This document shows, in pieces, positions 14,379-23,977 of a stretch of 64,000 bases of DNA. Position numbers and translations under genes: made by a program. Below the pieces are notes generated by a model. The model did no database searches. It was not told the DNA's origin and was given only the letters and a program-made list of their open reading frames with translations. This DNA is from Aeromonas australiensis (GTDB lineage: Bacteria; Pseudomonadota; Gammaproteobacteria; Enterobacterales; Aeromonadaceae), in assembly GCF_000819725.1 (NCBI RefSeq), contig NZ_CDDH01000051.1:1-64000 (forward strand). The letters run 5' to 3'. The stretch's first letter is position 1. Each line of letters starts with the position of its first letter.

Positions 14379-15434
14379 TTAGAAGTCGTAGCGGGCAGCC
14401 AGCTGGAAGTCATCTTTCACATCAAAGCGACCGCTTTCTTTGCTATCAAGATTGTTGATGCGGTACTCGCCAATCACCCGCAGGTTCTTGTTAAATTTGT
14501 ACTGGGCACCCAGAGTGTAGTAATCAACAGCATCGGTTTTCTTGCCGCCAGTGACTTCCTGCTCTTGCTTGTTCCACAGAGCCATCAGGCCGAAGCCGTT
14601 CTCGAAGTTGTAGCCCAGCGCGGCTTCCCAACCGGTGTGATCGGTGCCGGTTTTGACAAAGTCTGCGCCATCAGCGTAGGTCAGTGCTGCATACAGAGCC
14701 TTGTTATCGTATTTGGCGGAGATCAGCCACAGTTTGGCATCCTTGGCGTCTTTATCCTGACGCTGGCCGACGTTGTAGGCGGTACCCAGCGACAGATTGA
14801 ACGGGAAGGTATAGGAAAGCGCAGCACCATAGGCTGGGTCGCTGTTCTTGTTACCCTTGTCTTCTACTTTACCACCGTCGAACTTGTAGCTGGTGTCGAA
14901 CTGGAAGCCATTGAACAGGCCGGAATACTTCAGTACGGAGCCAGCGCGGTTAGTGGCAAACGAGTCAGTGCCTGCCCCGGTGGCATCAGCGCCATAACCA
15001 TCGGACAGTGCCACATCAGTCCAGTCAACCAGAGTTCCCATGGCCCCTTTTTGGCGTCCGAAAGTGATATTGCCCCAATCGGCGCCAACACCAGCAAAAG
15101 CCAGGCGGGTACGCAGGTTGTCTGCATTGCCATCTTTACCCAAGGTCCTTTCGCTGTCGTTGATGTACATCTGCACTTCGTACTGGGCCAGTGCCTTCAG
15201 ACCGCTCTGGATTTGGGTTTCAGCCTTGGCGCCGAAACGGACAAACTGGTTTGCCCCCTGTTTGTTGCTGTATTCCTTGGTAGCATTGGTGTCGTCTTTC
15301 TTGTCACCGAAGAAGTGACCCGCGTAGACGCGGCCATAGAGATCGACCAGGGAGCTATCGTTTTTATACACTTCAACGGCTTGAGCCTGGAAGGCGGCAG
15401 TCAGAGCCAGAGCCACTACAGTCAGCTTTTTCAT
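14379..15434 (-). CDS. General porin of the Gram-negative OmpC/OmpF/OmpU type
   Basis: The start is the ATG at 15434, with AAGGGA just upstream and a textbook signal peptide (MKKLTVVALALTAAFQAQA). The mature protein starts VEVYKND and has the 16-strand barrel pattern: SLVDLYGRVYAG, LAFAGVGADWGNITFGRQKG, the acidic constriction-loop region around VDWTDVALSD, and a C-terminal aromatic end AARYDF. It lets small hydrophilic solutes cross the outer membrane. The gene has its own terminator and is divergent from glpX, separated by 219 bp with no binding site I can identify with confidence. Confidence 0.93.
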   Translation of the reverse strand: MKKLTVVALALTAAFQAQAVEVYKNDSSLVDLYGRVYAGHFFGDKKDDTNATKEYSNKQGANQFVRFGAKAETQIQSGLKALAQYEVQMYINDSERTLGKDGNADNLRTRLAFAGVGADWGNITFGRQKGAMGTLVDWTDVALSDGYGADATGAGTDSFATNRAGSVLKYSGLFNGFQFDTSYKFDGGKVEDKGNKNSDPAYGAALSYTFPFNLSLGTAYNVGQRQDKDAKDAKLWLISAKYDNKALYAALTYADGADFVKTGTDHTGWEAALGYNFENGFGLMALWNKQEQEVTGGKKTDAVDYYTLGAQYKFNKNLRVIGEYRINNLDSKESGRFDVKDDFQLAARYDF

Positions 15435-15653
15435 CTTAATCCCTTGTGTTGCAAGCTTGTTTGTCCAAGACGGGGTCATCCTAGGTCGCAGGGATGACAG
15501 CGGGGTGACAGTTGGATGAACAGTCGATTGCAGTTAGGTTGCATTTGGATGAATCGGCGGCATTTATCGGCCCAATGACACCTTTTATGCGCAAAGGTTT
15601 GCCCTTGTGGTAGAATGCCGCCCGTTTTTCGAGCTCCATAGGTTGGATATGCG
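15435..15653. other. Divergent promoter region between porin and glpX
   Basis: A TAGAAT box (15611-15616) is a possible -10 for glpX; no good -35 is seen. The porin side has AAGGGA before its start and no clear regulator site. Confidence 0.4.
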
Positions 15654-16664
15654 ATGAGACGTGAACTGGCAATCGAGTTTTCCCGAGTGACGGAAGCGGC
15701 TGCTCTGGCTGGCTACAAGTGGCTCGGACGTGGTGACAAGAATATCGCTGATGGGGCGGCTGTTGCGGCCATGCGCCATATCCTCAATCAGATCCATATT
15801 GATGGTGAGATTGTGATCGGCGAGGGTGAAATTGACGAAGCCCCCATGCTCTACATTGGCGAGAAGGTGGGAACCGGCGAGGGCGACTCGGTGGATATCG
15901 CGGTCGACCCCATCGAGGGTACCCGCATGACCGCCATGGGGCAGGCCAATGCGCTAGCAGTGCTGGCTGTCGGTGACAAGGGCTCCTTCCTGAAAGCGCC
16001 TGACATGTACATGGAGAAGCTGATCGTCGGGCCCAAGGCTAAAGGTGCCATCGACCTGTCTCAGGCTCTCGAGCTGAACCTCAAGTCCGTTGCCAAGGCG
16101 CTGGGTAAGCCGCTCTCCCGCCTGACCGTCATCACCCTGGCCAAGCCGCGTCATGACAAGGCGATCAAGGAGATGCAGGGGTTGGGTGTGCGGGTGTTCG
16201 CCATTCCTGATGGTGACGTTGCCGCCTCCATCCTCACCTGTCTGCCGGACAGCGAAGTCGACATGCTCTACGGCATCGGCGGTGCACCGGAAGGGGTTAT
16301 TTCGGCTGCGGTGATCCGTGCGCTGGATGGTGACATGCAGGCCCGTCTGGTTCCGCGTCATCGGGTCAAGGGCGATAGCCCGGAAGTGCGTGCGCTGGGT
16401 GAACAGGAGATTGCCCGCTGCGAAGCGCTGGGTATCGACGTGAATAAGGTGCTCAAACTGGAAGACATGGCGAAGAATGACAACGTCATCTTCTCCGCCA
16501 CCGGCATCACCAAGGGTGATCTGCTGGATGGCATCACCAGCGATGGCGTGATGGCGACCACCGAGACTCTGTTGATCCGTGGTAAATCCCGTACCATCCG
16601 TCGTATCAAGTCGATCCATTACCTTGAGCGCAAAGACAGCGTGGTACGCGATATCATCCTGTGA
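15654..16664 (+). CDS. glpX: Fructose-1,6-bisphosphatase class II
   Basis: The 336-residue sequence follows E. coli GlpX almost residue for residue from MRRELAIEFSRVTE onward. It has the metal and substrate motifs GEGEIDEAPMLYIG, DPIEGTRMTAMGQ, IPDGDVAASILTC, YGIGGAPEGV and ATGITKGDLL. It hydrolyses fructose-1,6-bisphosphate to fructose-6-phosphate in gluconeogenesis, using a divalent metal. An ATG at 15649 would be closed by TGA after one codon, so the ATG at 15654 is used. A strong terminator follows, making it a single-gene unit here, unlike the glpFKX operon of enterics. Confidence 0.97.
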   Translation: MRRELAIEFSRVTEAAALAGYKWLGRGDKNIADGAAVAAMRHILNQIHIDGEIVIGEGEIDEAPMLYIGEKVGTGEGDSVDIAVDPIEGTRMTAMGQANALAVLAVGDKGSFLKAPDMYMEKLIVGPKAKGAIDLSQALELNLKSVAKALGKPLSRLTVITLAKPRHDKAIKEMQGLGVRVFAIPDGDVAASILTCLPDSEVDMLYGIGGAPEGVISAAVIRALDGDMQARLVPRHRVKGDSPEVRALGEQEIARCEALGIDVNKVLKLEDMAKNDNVIFSATGITKGDLLDGITSDGVMATTETLLIRGKSRTIRRIKSIHYLERKDSVVRDIIL

Positions 16665-16696
16665 TGATGGCTCGCTGAACCGGCTGTGTTGTCTGA

Positions 16697-16726
16697 AGCC
16701 CGATCGCCCGTACGGTCGGGCTTTTT
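16697..16726 (+). terminator. Terminator of glpX
   Basis: AGCCCGA (16697-16703) pairs with TCGGGCT (16716-16722), with an inner CCGTACGG palindrome in the loop, followed by a T-run. Confidence 0.9.
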
Positions 16727-16798
16727 GTTGTGCGCCAGCTACGTTTGTGCCGCCGCTTCGGCTATGGTGGCTCAGACCGTCCCAAAGGAGTGGAGTCT

Positions 16799-17050
16799 AT
16801 GGAGTGTCGTAGCGGCTGCGCTGCCTGTTGCATCGCCCCCAGTATCAGCAGTGCCATTCCCGGTATGCCAGATGGCAAACCGGCTGGCGTCCCCTGTATC
16901 CAGCTCGATAGCGCTCTTGGCTGCAAGATCTTCGGTCAACCGGAGCGGCCGGCGGTGTGCGGCGGTTTTCGCCCTATGCCGGATGTATGTGGCAGCCACC
17001 GCGCCGAGGCCATCTGGCTGATCGGCGAACTGGAGCGGCTCACCACCTGA
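16799..17050 (+). CDS. YkgJ-family cysteine-cluster protein
   Basis: The start ATG at 16799 follows AAAGGAGTGGAG. The 83-residue protein opens with CRSGCAACC and has further Cys in GVPCIQL, LGCKIF, AVCGGF and DVCGS, the layout of the YkgJ/UPF0153 family. This Cys cluster is thought to bind a metal, probably zinc or an Fe-S centre. The biochemical role is not established. It is alone on the plus strand between the glpX terminator and the end of the heme operon. Confidence 0.85.
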   Translation: MECRSGCAACCIAPSISSAIPGMPDGKPAGVPCIQLDSALGCKIFGQPERPAVCGGFRPMPDVCGSHRAEAIWLIGELERLTT

Positions 17051-17070
17051 CGAAGGCAGGGCGAAGAGAT

Positions 17071-17099
17071 AAAAAAAGAGGCCGCATCATGCGGCCTCT
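17071..17099 (-). terminator. Terminator of the hemCDXY operon
   Basis: AGAGGCCGC (17077-17085) pairs with GCGGCCTCT (17091-17099). Read on the minus strand a run of seven T residues follows. Confidence 0.9.
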
Positions 17100-17120
17100 C
17101 GCGTTTCTGTTCACCGGGGA

Positions 17121-18284
17121 TCAGACCCCTGCCAGTTCCAGTGCTTGACGATAATACTCGTTGGCCTTGTTGGTGAGGCGGCGTTTGTCCATCACCTGAC
17201 CGAGGGCGTGGTAGGCGGCGGCGCTTGGTTCCCGCACCACCTCCTGCTCCAGCAGCTTCTGGGCATCGTCCAGCTGACCGGCCAGCAGATAGAGCTGGGC
17301 CAGTGCGGCATCCACTTCCGGTTGGCCCTGCTGTTTTTGCAGCAGCGCCAGCAGCGGTTGGTAACTGTCGAGTTTCAGCTTGGGCAGGCGAGTTAGCAGT
17401 TGGGGCATCGGCTGTTTGCGCAGCGCTTCCTGCCACAGGGTGGCCGCTTCGCTGTCGGCGCCCAGCTGGCGCAGCAGATCGCCGTAGCAGGCCAGCAGTT
17501 CCGGCTCAAGGCGCAGCTTGCGCGGCAGATCCTGCCACACCGCTTTGAGGGTTTCGAGGCTGCCGGCAGCCTGTTGCAGCCGACCACCCCAGGCCTGTTG
17601 CAGCAGATCCTCTTCCTGTTTCGGAGTCAACTTGCCTACCTTATGCAGCGCCGGGATCAGGTCGCACAGGGCGCTCCACTCCTGACGGGCCAGATGTACC
17701 TGACGCAGCTGATCCAGCACCATGGGGTGGCGCGGGTTGAGGGCGTAAACCGACTCCAGCATCGCCAGCGCGGTATCGTACTGGCCCTGCTCGATCTGCA
17801 ACTGGGTCTGGGTCAGGGTGAGCGCCAGCTCTGCCTTGGGGTTCTCCTCCTGCGCTTTTTGCAGGTATTGATCCCGGCGGGCATCGTCCCCACGGGCCTG
17901 TGCCGCCTTGGCGGCGCTCAGGTAGTTGAGCAGCGGGGTGTCGCTGTTGCTGGCCCCCTTGATCATCAGCTTTTCTGCCTGACTGTAGTGCCCTTCGGCC
18001 ATCGCCAGGGTGGCGGCAACAGTCTGTTGATTGGCTTTGCGGCGGCGGCGCGAGCCGAACCAGCCGAGAGTTTTGCGGCGCAGGCCGAATACCCGGCCCA
18101 GCAGCCACTCGATGATCAGCAGGGCGCCGTAGAACAGCACTGCCAGGATCACCGCGCTGGTGACGGAGGATTCAATGGTGTAATTGCCAAGGGCAATCAG
18201 CACATAGCCCTTGTTGCCGGAGGCCTGTGGGCCAAAGATGAGGCCCGCCACCATCACGGCTACCAGAATGATTATACGGATCAT
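17121..18284 (-). CDS. hemY: HemY, membrane-anchored TPR protein of the heme operon
   Basis: Two N-terminal membrane helices (residues 1-20 and 37-62) are followed by a loop with the usual FGLRRKTLGWFGSRRRRKANQ and then a long TPR-like helical region (about 95-387; ATLAMAEGHYSQAEKLM, LNYLSAAKAAQARGD). This is the layout of HemY, proposed to scaffold heme-synthesis enzymes at the inner membrane. It must not be confused with the protoporphyrinogen oxidase also named HemY in Gram-positives. It is the last gene of hemCDXY, 10 bp after hemX, and ends at a strong terminator. Confidence 0.94.
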   Translation of the reverse strand: MIRIIILVAVMVAGLIFGPQASGNKGYVLIALGNYTIESSVTSAVILAVLFYGALLIIEWLLGRVFGLRRKTLGWFGSRRRRKANQQTVAATLAMAEGHYSQAEKLMIKGASNSDTPLLNYLSAAKAAQARGDDARRDQYLQKAQEENPKAELALTLTQTQLQIEQGQYDTALAMLESVYALNPRHPMVLDQLRQVHLARQEWSALCDLIPALHKVGKLTPKQEEDLLQQAWGGRLQQAAGSLETLKAVWQDLPRKLRLEPELLACYGDLLRQLGADSEAATLWQEALRKQPMPQLLTRLPKLKLDSYQPLLALLQKQQGQPEVDAALAQLYLLAGQLDDAQKLLEQEVVREPSAAAYHALGQVMDKRRLTNKANEYYRQALELAGV

Positions 18285-18294
18285 GGTGCCCTCC

Positions 18295-19344
18295 TCAGCT
18301 ACTTGCCAGAATGCGTTGCAGGCGTTCGGTCAGCACCTGCTCCAGCATGGCCTGGGTCTTGAACTGGGCTGGATAGTCGATCTGGATCTGCTCACCCTTG
18401 AGCTTGTCGAGCTCGCCCTGCATGTAGCGGGTAGCGCTGTTGTCGGTATCGAAATACTGGGTCAGCCAGCGCTGAGCCTTGTCCAGACTGTCTTCGTAGA
18501 GCGCCTGCTGCTCGCGATAGACGGAGAGCTGGGCCTGCAACAGCTTGGTCTTGAGGTTTTCCCGCAGGAAGATCTCCTGCTGCGGCGAGAGCAGCGCCTC
18601 TACCGCGCCATCGCGGCGACGGATGGTAATGAAGTTCTCGGTGAACTTGACCCAGTTCTTCTTCAGGTTGCTCTCCCACTCGTCTGGATTGGCGCTGACC
18701 GCCTGATCCTGCTCGGCCTTGGCTTCCGGCATGCTGACGGTGGAGAGGGGCAGCAGCTCGATCTGGTTGGACAGGGCAGCCAGCTTGAGAGTCAGCCCCT
18801 CACGGTCGATGCGCGGCATCCCCTTGAGCTGGGCGATATCCTCGGCCAGCCCCTTGCGGATCGGCATCAGGCTGGGGTCGTTGAGGGCGGCGATCCGTTC
18901 ATCGGCGTTGCCGAGCAAGGTGATAGCGGAGACCAGGTCATGCTCCAACCACAGCTTGCGGCCCGCCATCCGAACCAGATACTCGGATTCGGCCAGCATC
19001 CAGTCGTTAGGGCGCTTGTCGTTGAGATCCAGCACCCGGTTTTGCAGTCCCTGCATCTCCCCTTGCAGCCGCTGCTGGGCTTGATCCAGCGCGGCCAGCT
19101 GTTCGGCGTCCTTGCTGCTGGTCTGGTCGAGCTTGCTCATGGCGCTCGCCAACTGCTGCTTGAGCTGGGCCAGTTCGGCTTGCTGGGCAACGGCATTCTT
19201 GTGGCCGTGCAGATAGAGACCGCCGGTCAGACCAAGGGCCAGCAGGATGGCGACCCCGCCCAGTACGGTACCGGAGCGGCTCTTGCTGCCATTGACCGCA
19301 GCGGTCGGCTGGGGTTTGAGCTGGGATTCTTGTTGTTCTGTCAT
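18295..19344 (-). CDS. hemX: HemX, uroporphyrinogen-III C-methyltransferase-like membrane protein
   Basis: The 349-residue protein has a cytoplasmic N-terminus, one transmembrane helix (about 28-47: VLGGVAILLALGLTGGLYLHG), a coiled coil (about 55-110, rich in Gln, Leu and Lys) and a C-terminal periplasmic domain with ESEYLVRMAGRKLWLEHD and LSVYREQQALYEDSLDKA. This matches HemX of the enteric hemCDXY operon. Despite the annotation name, methyltransferase residues are not evident, and its role alongside HemY is unclear. Its start overlaps the hemD stop by 4 bp. Confidence 0.93.
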   Translation of the reverse strand: MTEQQESQLKPQPTAAVNGSKSRSGTVLGGVAILLALGLTGGLYLHGHKNAVAQQAELAQLKQQLASAMSKLDQTSSKDAEQLAALDQAQQRLQGEMQGLQNRVLDLNDKRPNDWMLAESEYLVRMAGRKLWLEHDLVSAITLLGNADERIAALNDPSLMPIRKGLAEDIAQLKGMPRIDREGLTLKLAALSNQIELLPLSTVSMPEAKAEQDQAVSANPDEWESNLKKNWVKFTENFITIRRRDGAVEALLSPQQEIFLRENLKTKLLQAQLSVYREQQALYEDSLDKAQRWLTQYFDTDNSATRYMQGELDKLKGEQIQIDYPAQFKTQAMLEQVLTERLQRILASS

Positions 19345-20075
19345 TCCATCTTCCTCAGTTCCAGTGCGGCCGTCAGGGCCTGGTTGGATGCACCTTGGGC
19401 AATCGTGATATGGATAAAGCCCGCAGCGCTGGCCATCTCGGCCACGCGCGGGCTGGGGACCACCAGCAGGCGGTCAAAAAGCCAGGGCCGCTGGTGGTCG
19501 GGAACCAGCTCCAGCAGCCGTTGCAGCAGTTCACCACTGGTAATGAGCAGGCTGTCCAGCCCCGCTGCCTGCCAGTGGCGGGTTAATCTGTCCCCGTCAA
19601 ACTCGGGGTAGTGGCGCTCATAGGCCGCACAATAGTGCACCAGAGCACCGCGTGAGGCCAGCGTGCTGGCGATGAGATCCCGCCCGCCATTGCCGCGCAG
19701 GATCAGTACCCGTTTGCCTGCTACCTGCTGCAGGGCGGGCAGGGCCAGCAGCCCTTCGCTGCGCGGGTCATCCGGGCAGATCGCCGCGATGCCGATGGCG
19801 GCAAACGCATCTGCGCTGGCCTGACCCACCGCAAAGTACTCAATATGTGGCCAGGTCTGACCAGTTTGCAACAGAAAATCGTGTGCAAAATGAACGGCAT
19901 GGATGCTGACGGCGATAACCGCGTCGGCACTGCGCAATAGGTCGGGCAGGAGAGGGAGTTCGCTGCCCGCCACGGTTTCCAGCAGCGGGCAGCAGAGTGG
20001 CGCATGGCCGTGCTGGCGCAGCAACTGCACCAGCTCGGCGGCCTGAGTGGCCGGGCGCACCACCAGCGGGGTCAT
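19341..20075 (-). CDS. hemD: Uroporphyrinogen-III synthase
   Basis: The 244-residue protein starts with [20 protein letters not shown] and has the two-lobed HemD pattern, including [44 protein letters not shown] and [13 protein letters not shown]. It closes hydroxymethylbilane to uroporphyrinogen III with ring D inversion. The start at 20075 is chosen because the ATG overlaps the hemC stop (ATGA). A longer frame upstream is only the Arg-rich shadow of hemC. Low conservation is normal for this enzyme; the operon position makes the call firm. Confidence 0.95.
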   Translation of the reverse strand: MTPLVVRPATQAAELVQLLRQHGHAPLCCPLLETVAGSELPLLPDLLRSADAVIAVSIHAVHFAHDFLLQTGQTWPHIEYFAVGQASADAFAAIGIAAICPDDPRSEGLLALPALQQVAGKRVLILRGNGGRDLIASTLASRGALVHYCAAYERHYPEFDGDRLTRHWQAAGLDSLLITSGELLQRLLELVPDHQRPWLFDRLLVVPSPRVAEMASAAGFIHITIAQGASNQALTAALELRKME

Positions 20076-21019
20076 GCGCGGTAGACCTCGGCCAGGATCT
20101 CGTCGGCACCGGCAGCCAGCAGGCGCTGGGCCAGTTGCTCGCCGAGGGTCTCTCCATCGGCCAGCGGGCCGCGGATCTCGTCGCGGATTACTTGGGTGCC
20201 GTCCGGGCTCCCCACCAGACCGCGCAGCCAGATCTGCTCGCCTTCGACCAGAGCGTAGGCACCGATAGGCACCTGACATCCCCCTTGCAGGGCACGGTTC
20301 ATGGCGCGTTCGGTCAGCACCCGGGCGCGGGTCTCGGCGTGCTCCAGCGGTGCCAGCAGGGCGTGCAACTCAACATCGTCGAGGCGGCATTCGATACCGA
20401 CGGCGCCCTGGCCGTTGGCGGGCAGGCTCTGCTCCGGCTCGATAAAGGCGGTGATGCGCTGTGTCATCTCCAGTCGTTTCAGACCGGCGGCGGCGAGGAT
20501 GATGGCGTCGTACTCACCGGCATCCAGCTTGGCGAGGCGAGTGTTGACGTTGCCACGCAGGTCGCGGATCACCAGGTCGGGGCGGGCGGCGCGCAGCTGG
20601 CACTGGCGGCGCAGGCTGGAGGTGCCGACCACTGCCCCTTGCGGTAGTTCGGCAATGGCCTTGAAACGGTTGGAAACGAAGGCATCGCGGGGATCTTCCC
20701 GTTCGCAGATGGTGTGCAGGCCGAGCCCCTCGGGAAACTCCACCGGCACATCTTTCATGGAGTGAACGGCGATATCGGCCCGCCCTTCCAGCATGGCGGT
20801 CTCCAGCTCCTTGACGAACAACCCCTTGCCGCCGACCTTGGCCAGCGGGGTATCGAGGATCTTGTCACCCTGAGTGCTCATGGGCACCAGTTCGACCACC
20901 AGCTGCGGGTGCAGGGCTTCGAGCCGGTCTTTGACAAAGTTGGCCTGCCACAGGGCCAGCGGGCTCTTGCGAGTGGCAATTTTCAGGGTTCGGGCTGCCA
21001 TATCAATCAGTTGTTTCAT
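20072..21019 (-). CDS. hemC: Hydroxymethylbilane synthase (porphobilinogen deaminase)
   Basis: The sequence tracks E. coli Hem[73 protein letters not shown] and [13 protein letters not shown]. The cofactor-binding Cys is in [12 protein letters not shown]. It joins four porphobilinogens into hydroxymethylbilane. The start is not certain: ATGs at 21064, 21019 and 21001 are in frame, and none has a strong ribosome site. Similarity begins at the third, and I give the middle one. It is the first gene of hemCDXY, divergent from cyaA, with a Fur-like box in the gap. Confidence 0.95.
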   Translation of the reverse strand: MKQLIDMAARTLKIATRKSPLALWQANFVKDRLEALHPQLVVELVPMSTQGDKILDTPLAKVGGKGLFVKELETAMLEGRADIAVHSMKDVPVEFPEGLGLHTICEREDPRDAFVSNRFKAIAELPQGAVVGTSSLRRQCQLRAARPDLVIRDLRGNVNTRLAKLDAGEYDAIILAAAGLKRLEMTQRITAFIEPEQSLPANGQGAVGIECRLDDVELHALLAPLEHAETRARVLTERAMNRALQGGCQVPIGAYALVEGEQIWLRGLVGSPDGTQVIRDEIRGPLADGETLGEQLAQRLLAAGADEILAEVYRA

Positions 21020-21107
21020 TTTTAGAAGGAAATCGATATTACCACCCTTTGCCCGGGCTTTCATGGCGGAGCCGGCAAAAGCGGGGCCAAGCTCAAAAAT
21101 GCATGCT

Positions 21108-21126
21108 GAAAATGATTTTCATTAAG
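21108..21126. promoter_or_regulatory. Fur-like box upstream of hemC
   Basis: The 19-bp segment GAAAATGATTTTCATTAAG matches the Fur box consensus at 14 of 19 positions, with an intact ATGATnnTCAT core. It lies about 90 bp before the hemC start in the hemC-cyaA divergent gap (21020-21324). Iron control of hemC is an inference. Confidence 0.5.
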
Positions 21127-21324
21127 TAAGTGGCATTGATTAATTCATTGAATATATTGGAATTTAATAATTTCCCCTGATACTTGGTGTGGTCATACCA
21201 GAAATAATCTGACGTTTAGCTGAAGGCTTGTTTACCACCGCTGTTTGCATTGTTAACATGATCACACTTTTTTGACGTATCCCACTTTTGGTGCGTCATT
21301 TTTAGCTTGGTGATAGGCAGGGCA

Positions 21325-23856
21325 TTGCAGGAACACATCGATACGCTGGTTGCGCGTTATGACGACATTACCCGTCTCAAGACGCAACGGGCGTTAGGCC
21401 TCATGAGTCGCTATGGGCAGCAGGTATTCCAACTGCTGCCTGTCATGCTGCACTTCAATCACCCCCTGCTGCCCGGTTATGTCTCCGGTGATGTCCCTCA
21501 TGGCATCTGGAGCTTCAGCGCCACTGCCGAGCAGCAAGCCTTTATTGATGACCTCTGCCGCAACGCCAACTGCCAGAGCGGTCTTGCCCCCCATGATCGG
21601 GCCATTCAGGGGCTCTACTCCATGGGCAGCACCTCCTCCATCGGTCAATGCTGTCACTCCGATCTCGATATCTGGGTCTGCCACGTGGCTGGTTTGTCGC
21701 AGGAGCGGCTCGATCTGCTGGAGCTGAAGTGCCAGCAACTCTCCAAGTGGGCCGAACAGCGCGGGGTCGATCTCAACTTCTTCCTGATCCCGGAAGACAA
21801 ATTCCGCCAGACCAATGATGCCCAGATGCAGGGAGAGAGCTGCGGCAGTGCCCAGCACTTGCTGCTGCTCGACGAGTTCTACCGCAGCGCCATGCATATC
21901 GCGGGTAAACGCTTGGTCTGGTATCTGGTGCCCACCGAGGGTGATCAACGTTACGACGATTATGTGAACGAGCTGTTCGAGAGCGGCACGCTCAAGCAGG
22001 ATGACTGGCTCGATCTGGGCAGTTTCGACCGTATTCCGGCCGAAGAGTATTTCGGCTCTGCCCTGTGGCAGCTCTACAAGGGGATTGACTCCCCCTACAA
22101 GGCGGTACTCAAGTCGGTGCTGATGGAAGCCTACTCCCACGAGTACCCCAACACTCGCCTGCTGTCGATGATTGGTCGCGACTGGTTCCAGCACAACGAA
22201 GGGATGCACTACCGGCTCGACAACTACTGTCTGATGCTGGACAAGGTAACCAACTACCTCAAGTCCATCGGCGACATGGCGCGGCTCGATCTGGTGCGCC
22301 GCTGCTTCTACCTCAAGGTGTGTGACGGCCTCAGCCATCCCAAGGATGATCACTCCCCCGAGTGGCGTCGCGAACAGATGAACCAGCTGGTCTCCTACTG
22401 GGGCTGGAGTCAGGGCAAACTCTATCAACTCGATCACCGCCACGAGTGGAAGATCGAAGAGGTGAAGATCGCCCACGCCGAGCTGCTGGAAGCCCTGATG
22501 CAGAGCTACCGCAACCTGATCCAGTTTGCCCGTCGTAACAACATCAGCGAGTCGATCAACCCGGAAGATATCGGCATTCTGTCGCGCAAACTCTATGCCG
22601 CGTTCGAGAGCCTGCCGGGCAAGGTACAGCGTATCAACCTCAAGATCGCGCCAGATCTGAGCGAGCCGGATCTCAGCTTCGTACAGGTACCCCACGGCCG
22701 CCTCAACCGCGCCGGCTGGTATCTCTACAAGCATTCGCTGGAGCCGGTGGACATCATTGGCCGTGCCCCGCTCGAGTTCAACGGCTACATCAGCAAGCTG
22801 GTTTCGTGGGCCTATTTCAATGATCTGCTCACCCCCCAATCGCGGGTGCACCTGTTCAATCAGGGATCAGATCTGCACATCGACAATCTGCACCAATTTT
22901 GTCGCGATCTCTCCGGCTGTTTCCCCGAGAAGTACCCGCTGGCCACCAACCTGGCCCTCAGTCGGCCGTGCGAGATCCGTCAGCTCTCCATCTTCCTCAA
23001 TCTGGAGATGGATCCGACCAGTCACTGGGTCGGTCAGGTGATCGAATTTGACGCCAACACAGTGGATATCTTCTCGTTTGGTCGCAATCAGGAGTGTCTG
23101 GTAGGGTCGGTGGATCTGGTCTATCGCAACTCCTGGAGCGAGATCCGTACCCTCCACTTCCAGGGGGACGAGGCGGTGGTCGATGCCCTCACCACCATCC
23201 TTGGCAAGATGCATCAGGATGCTGCCGCCCCCGAGATGATCGAGGTGTTTTGCTACAGCCAGCACTTCCGCTCTCTGGTGCGCTCCCGCTTCCAGACGCT
23301 GGTAGCGGAGTGTATCGACCTGCGTCTGGCCCGTGACAAGCCGCAGCTGGTCAAGACCATGGCGTTAGGCCGCGAGAAGTACGGCATCTTCTTCGAACGG
23401 CGTGGGGTGTCGGTGAAGAAGCTGGAAAACGCCATCGATTTTTACCGCCATATCTCCCACAACAAGCTGGATCACCTGCCGCTGCGGCTCGACAAGACCC
23501 ACAGCCAGCATCTGCCGAGCATCGTCGATGCCTACGCCAGCGAAGGGTTGGTGCAGTTCTTCTTCGATACCCGGGATGCGGGCACCAACATCTATATCCT
23601 CGATGAGGCGAACCGGGTGGAGATCTACCAGCACTTTGCCGGCAACAAGGATGAGCTGGTGGCGGGGGTCAACCGCTTCTACACCTCCAATCACGAGCGG
23701 TTCAGCGATGATGGCCAGTTTATCAACTTCAACCTGCCCCAGTACTACGAGATAGTGCAAGTGAATGGGGAGCTGGATGTTATCCCTTACCGTAGTCAGG
23801 GGATTCCGCGGGAGTGCGGTGGTTCCGGGCGTGAACTCGGTTCTGCTGCGGGGTAG
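21325..23856 (+). CDS. cyaA: Class I adenylate cyclase
   Basis: The enterobacterial-type class I enzyme makes cAMP from ATP for Crp-mediated catabolite control. The catalytic N-terminal half shows [23 protein letters not shown], the nucleotidyltransferase GS...D-x-D motif (about residues 95-118), followed by [13 protein letters not shown] and [16 protein letters not shown]. The C-terminal half is the regulatory part linked to EIIA-Glc, with no obvious truncation (843 residues here). The start is taken as TTG at 21325, just after AGGCAGGG, because the protein then begins MQEHIDTL, in register with E. coli CyaA, which also uses TTG. TTG and GTG codons at 21307-21312 are alternatives. Confidence 0.95.
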   Translation: MQEHIDTLVARYDDITRLKTQRALGLMSRYGQQVFQLLPVMLHFNHPLLPGYVSGDVPHGIWSFSATAEQQAFIDDLCRNANCQSGLAPHDRAIQGLYSMGSTSSIGQCCHSDLDIWVCHVAGLSQERLDLLELKCQQLSKWAEQRGVDLNFFLIPEDKFRQTNDAQMQGESCGSAQHLLLLDEFYRSAMHIAGKRLVWYLVPTEGDQRYDDYVNELFESGTLKQDDWLDLGSFDRIPAEEYFGSALWQLYKGIDSPYKAVLKSVLMEAYSHEYPNTRLLSMIGRDWFQHNEGMHYRLDNYCLMLDKVTNYLKSIGDMARLDLVRRCFYLKVCDGLSHPKDDHSPEWRREQMNQLVSYWGWSQGKLYQLDHRHEWKIEEVKIAHAELLEALMQSYRNLIQFARRNNISESINPEDIGILSRKLYAAFESLPGKVQRINLKIAPDLSEPDLSFVQVPHGRLNRAGWYLYKHSLEPVDIIGRAPLEFNGYISKLVSWAYFNDLLTPQSRVHLFNQGSDLHIDNLHQFCRDLSGCFPEKYPLATNLALSRPCEIRQLSIFLNLEMDPTSHWVGQVIEFDANTVDIFSFGRNQECLVGSVDLVYRNSWSEIRTLHFQGDEAVVDALTTILGKMHQDAAAPEMIEVFCYSQHFRSLVRSRFQTLVAECIDLRLARDKPQLVKTMALGREKYGIFFERRGVSVKKLENAIDFYRHISHNKLDHLPLRLDKTHSQHLPSIVDAYASEGLVQFFFDTRDAGTNIYILDEANRVEIYQHFAGNKDELVAGVNRFYTSNHERFSDDGQFINFNLPQYYEIVQVNGELDVIPYRSQGIPRECGGSGRELGSAAG

Positions 23857-23936
23857 TGCAGGGGGCGGCACGGCTGGTGCGCAAACATGCCGTGCTTGCT
23901 CCCTTGTTGCAGAGGATCATCGCGCATATCAAATAG

Positions 23937-23960
23937 AACGGCCTGCAGATGCAGGCCGTT
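23937..23960 (+). terminator. Hairpin between cyaA and the convergent esterase gene
   Basis: AACGGCCTGC (23937-23946) pairs with GCAGGCCGTT (23951-23960) around AGAT. T-richness downstream is modest on both strands, so it may serve both converging genes. Confidence 0.65.
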
Positions 23961-23977
23961 TGCTTTACCGGAGAGGC

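Noticed and set aside
14208-15497. Long plus-strand open frame opposite the porin
   Set aside because: It lies across a porin with signal peptide, correct C-terminal Phe and its own terminator; the opposite frame has no support.
20076-20279. N-terminal extension of hemD
   Set aside because: The added 68 residues are an Arg/Pro-rich shadow of hemC. The ATG at 20075 overlaps the hemC stop, the normal coupling.
21394-22851. Long minus-strand open frame (485 codons) opposite cyaA
   Set aside because: It is an antisense shadow of a GC-rich gene: no start signal, no recognisable domain and typical shadow composition.
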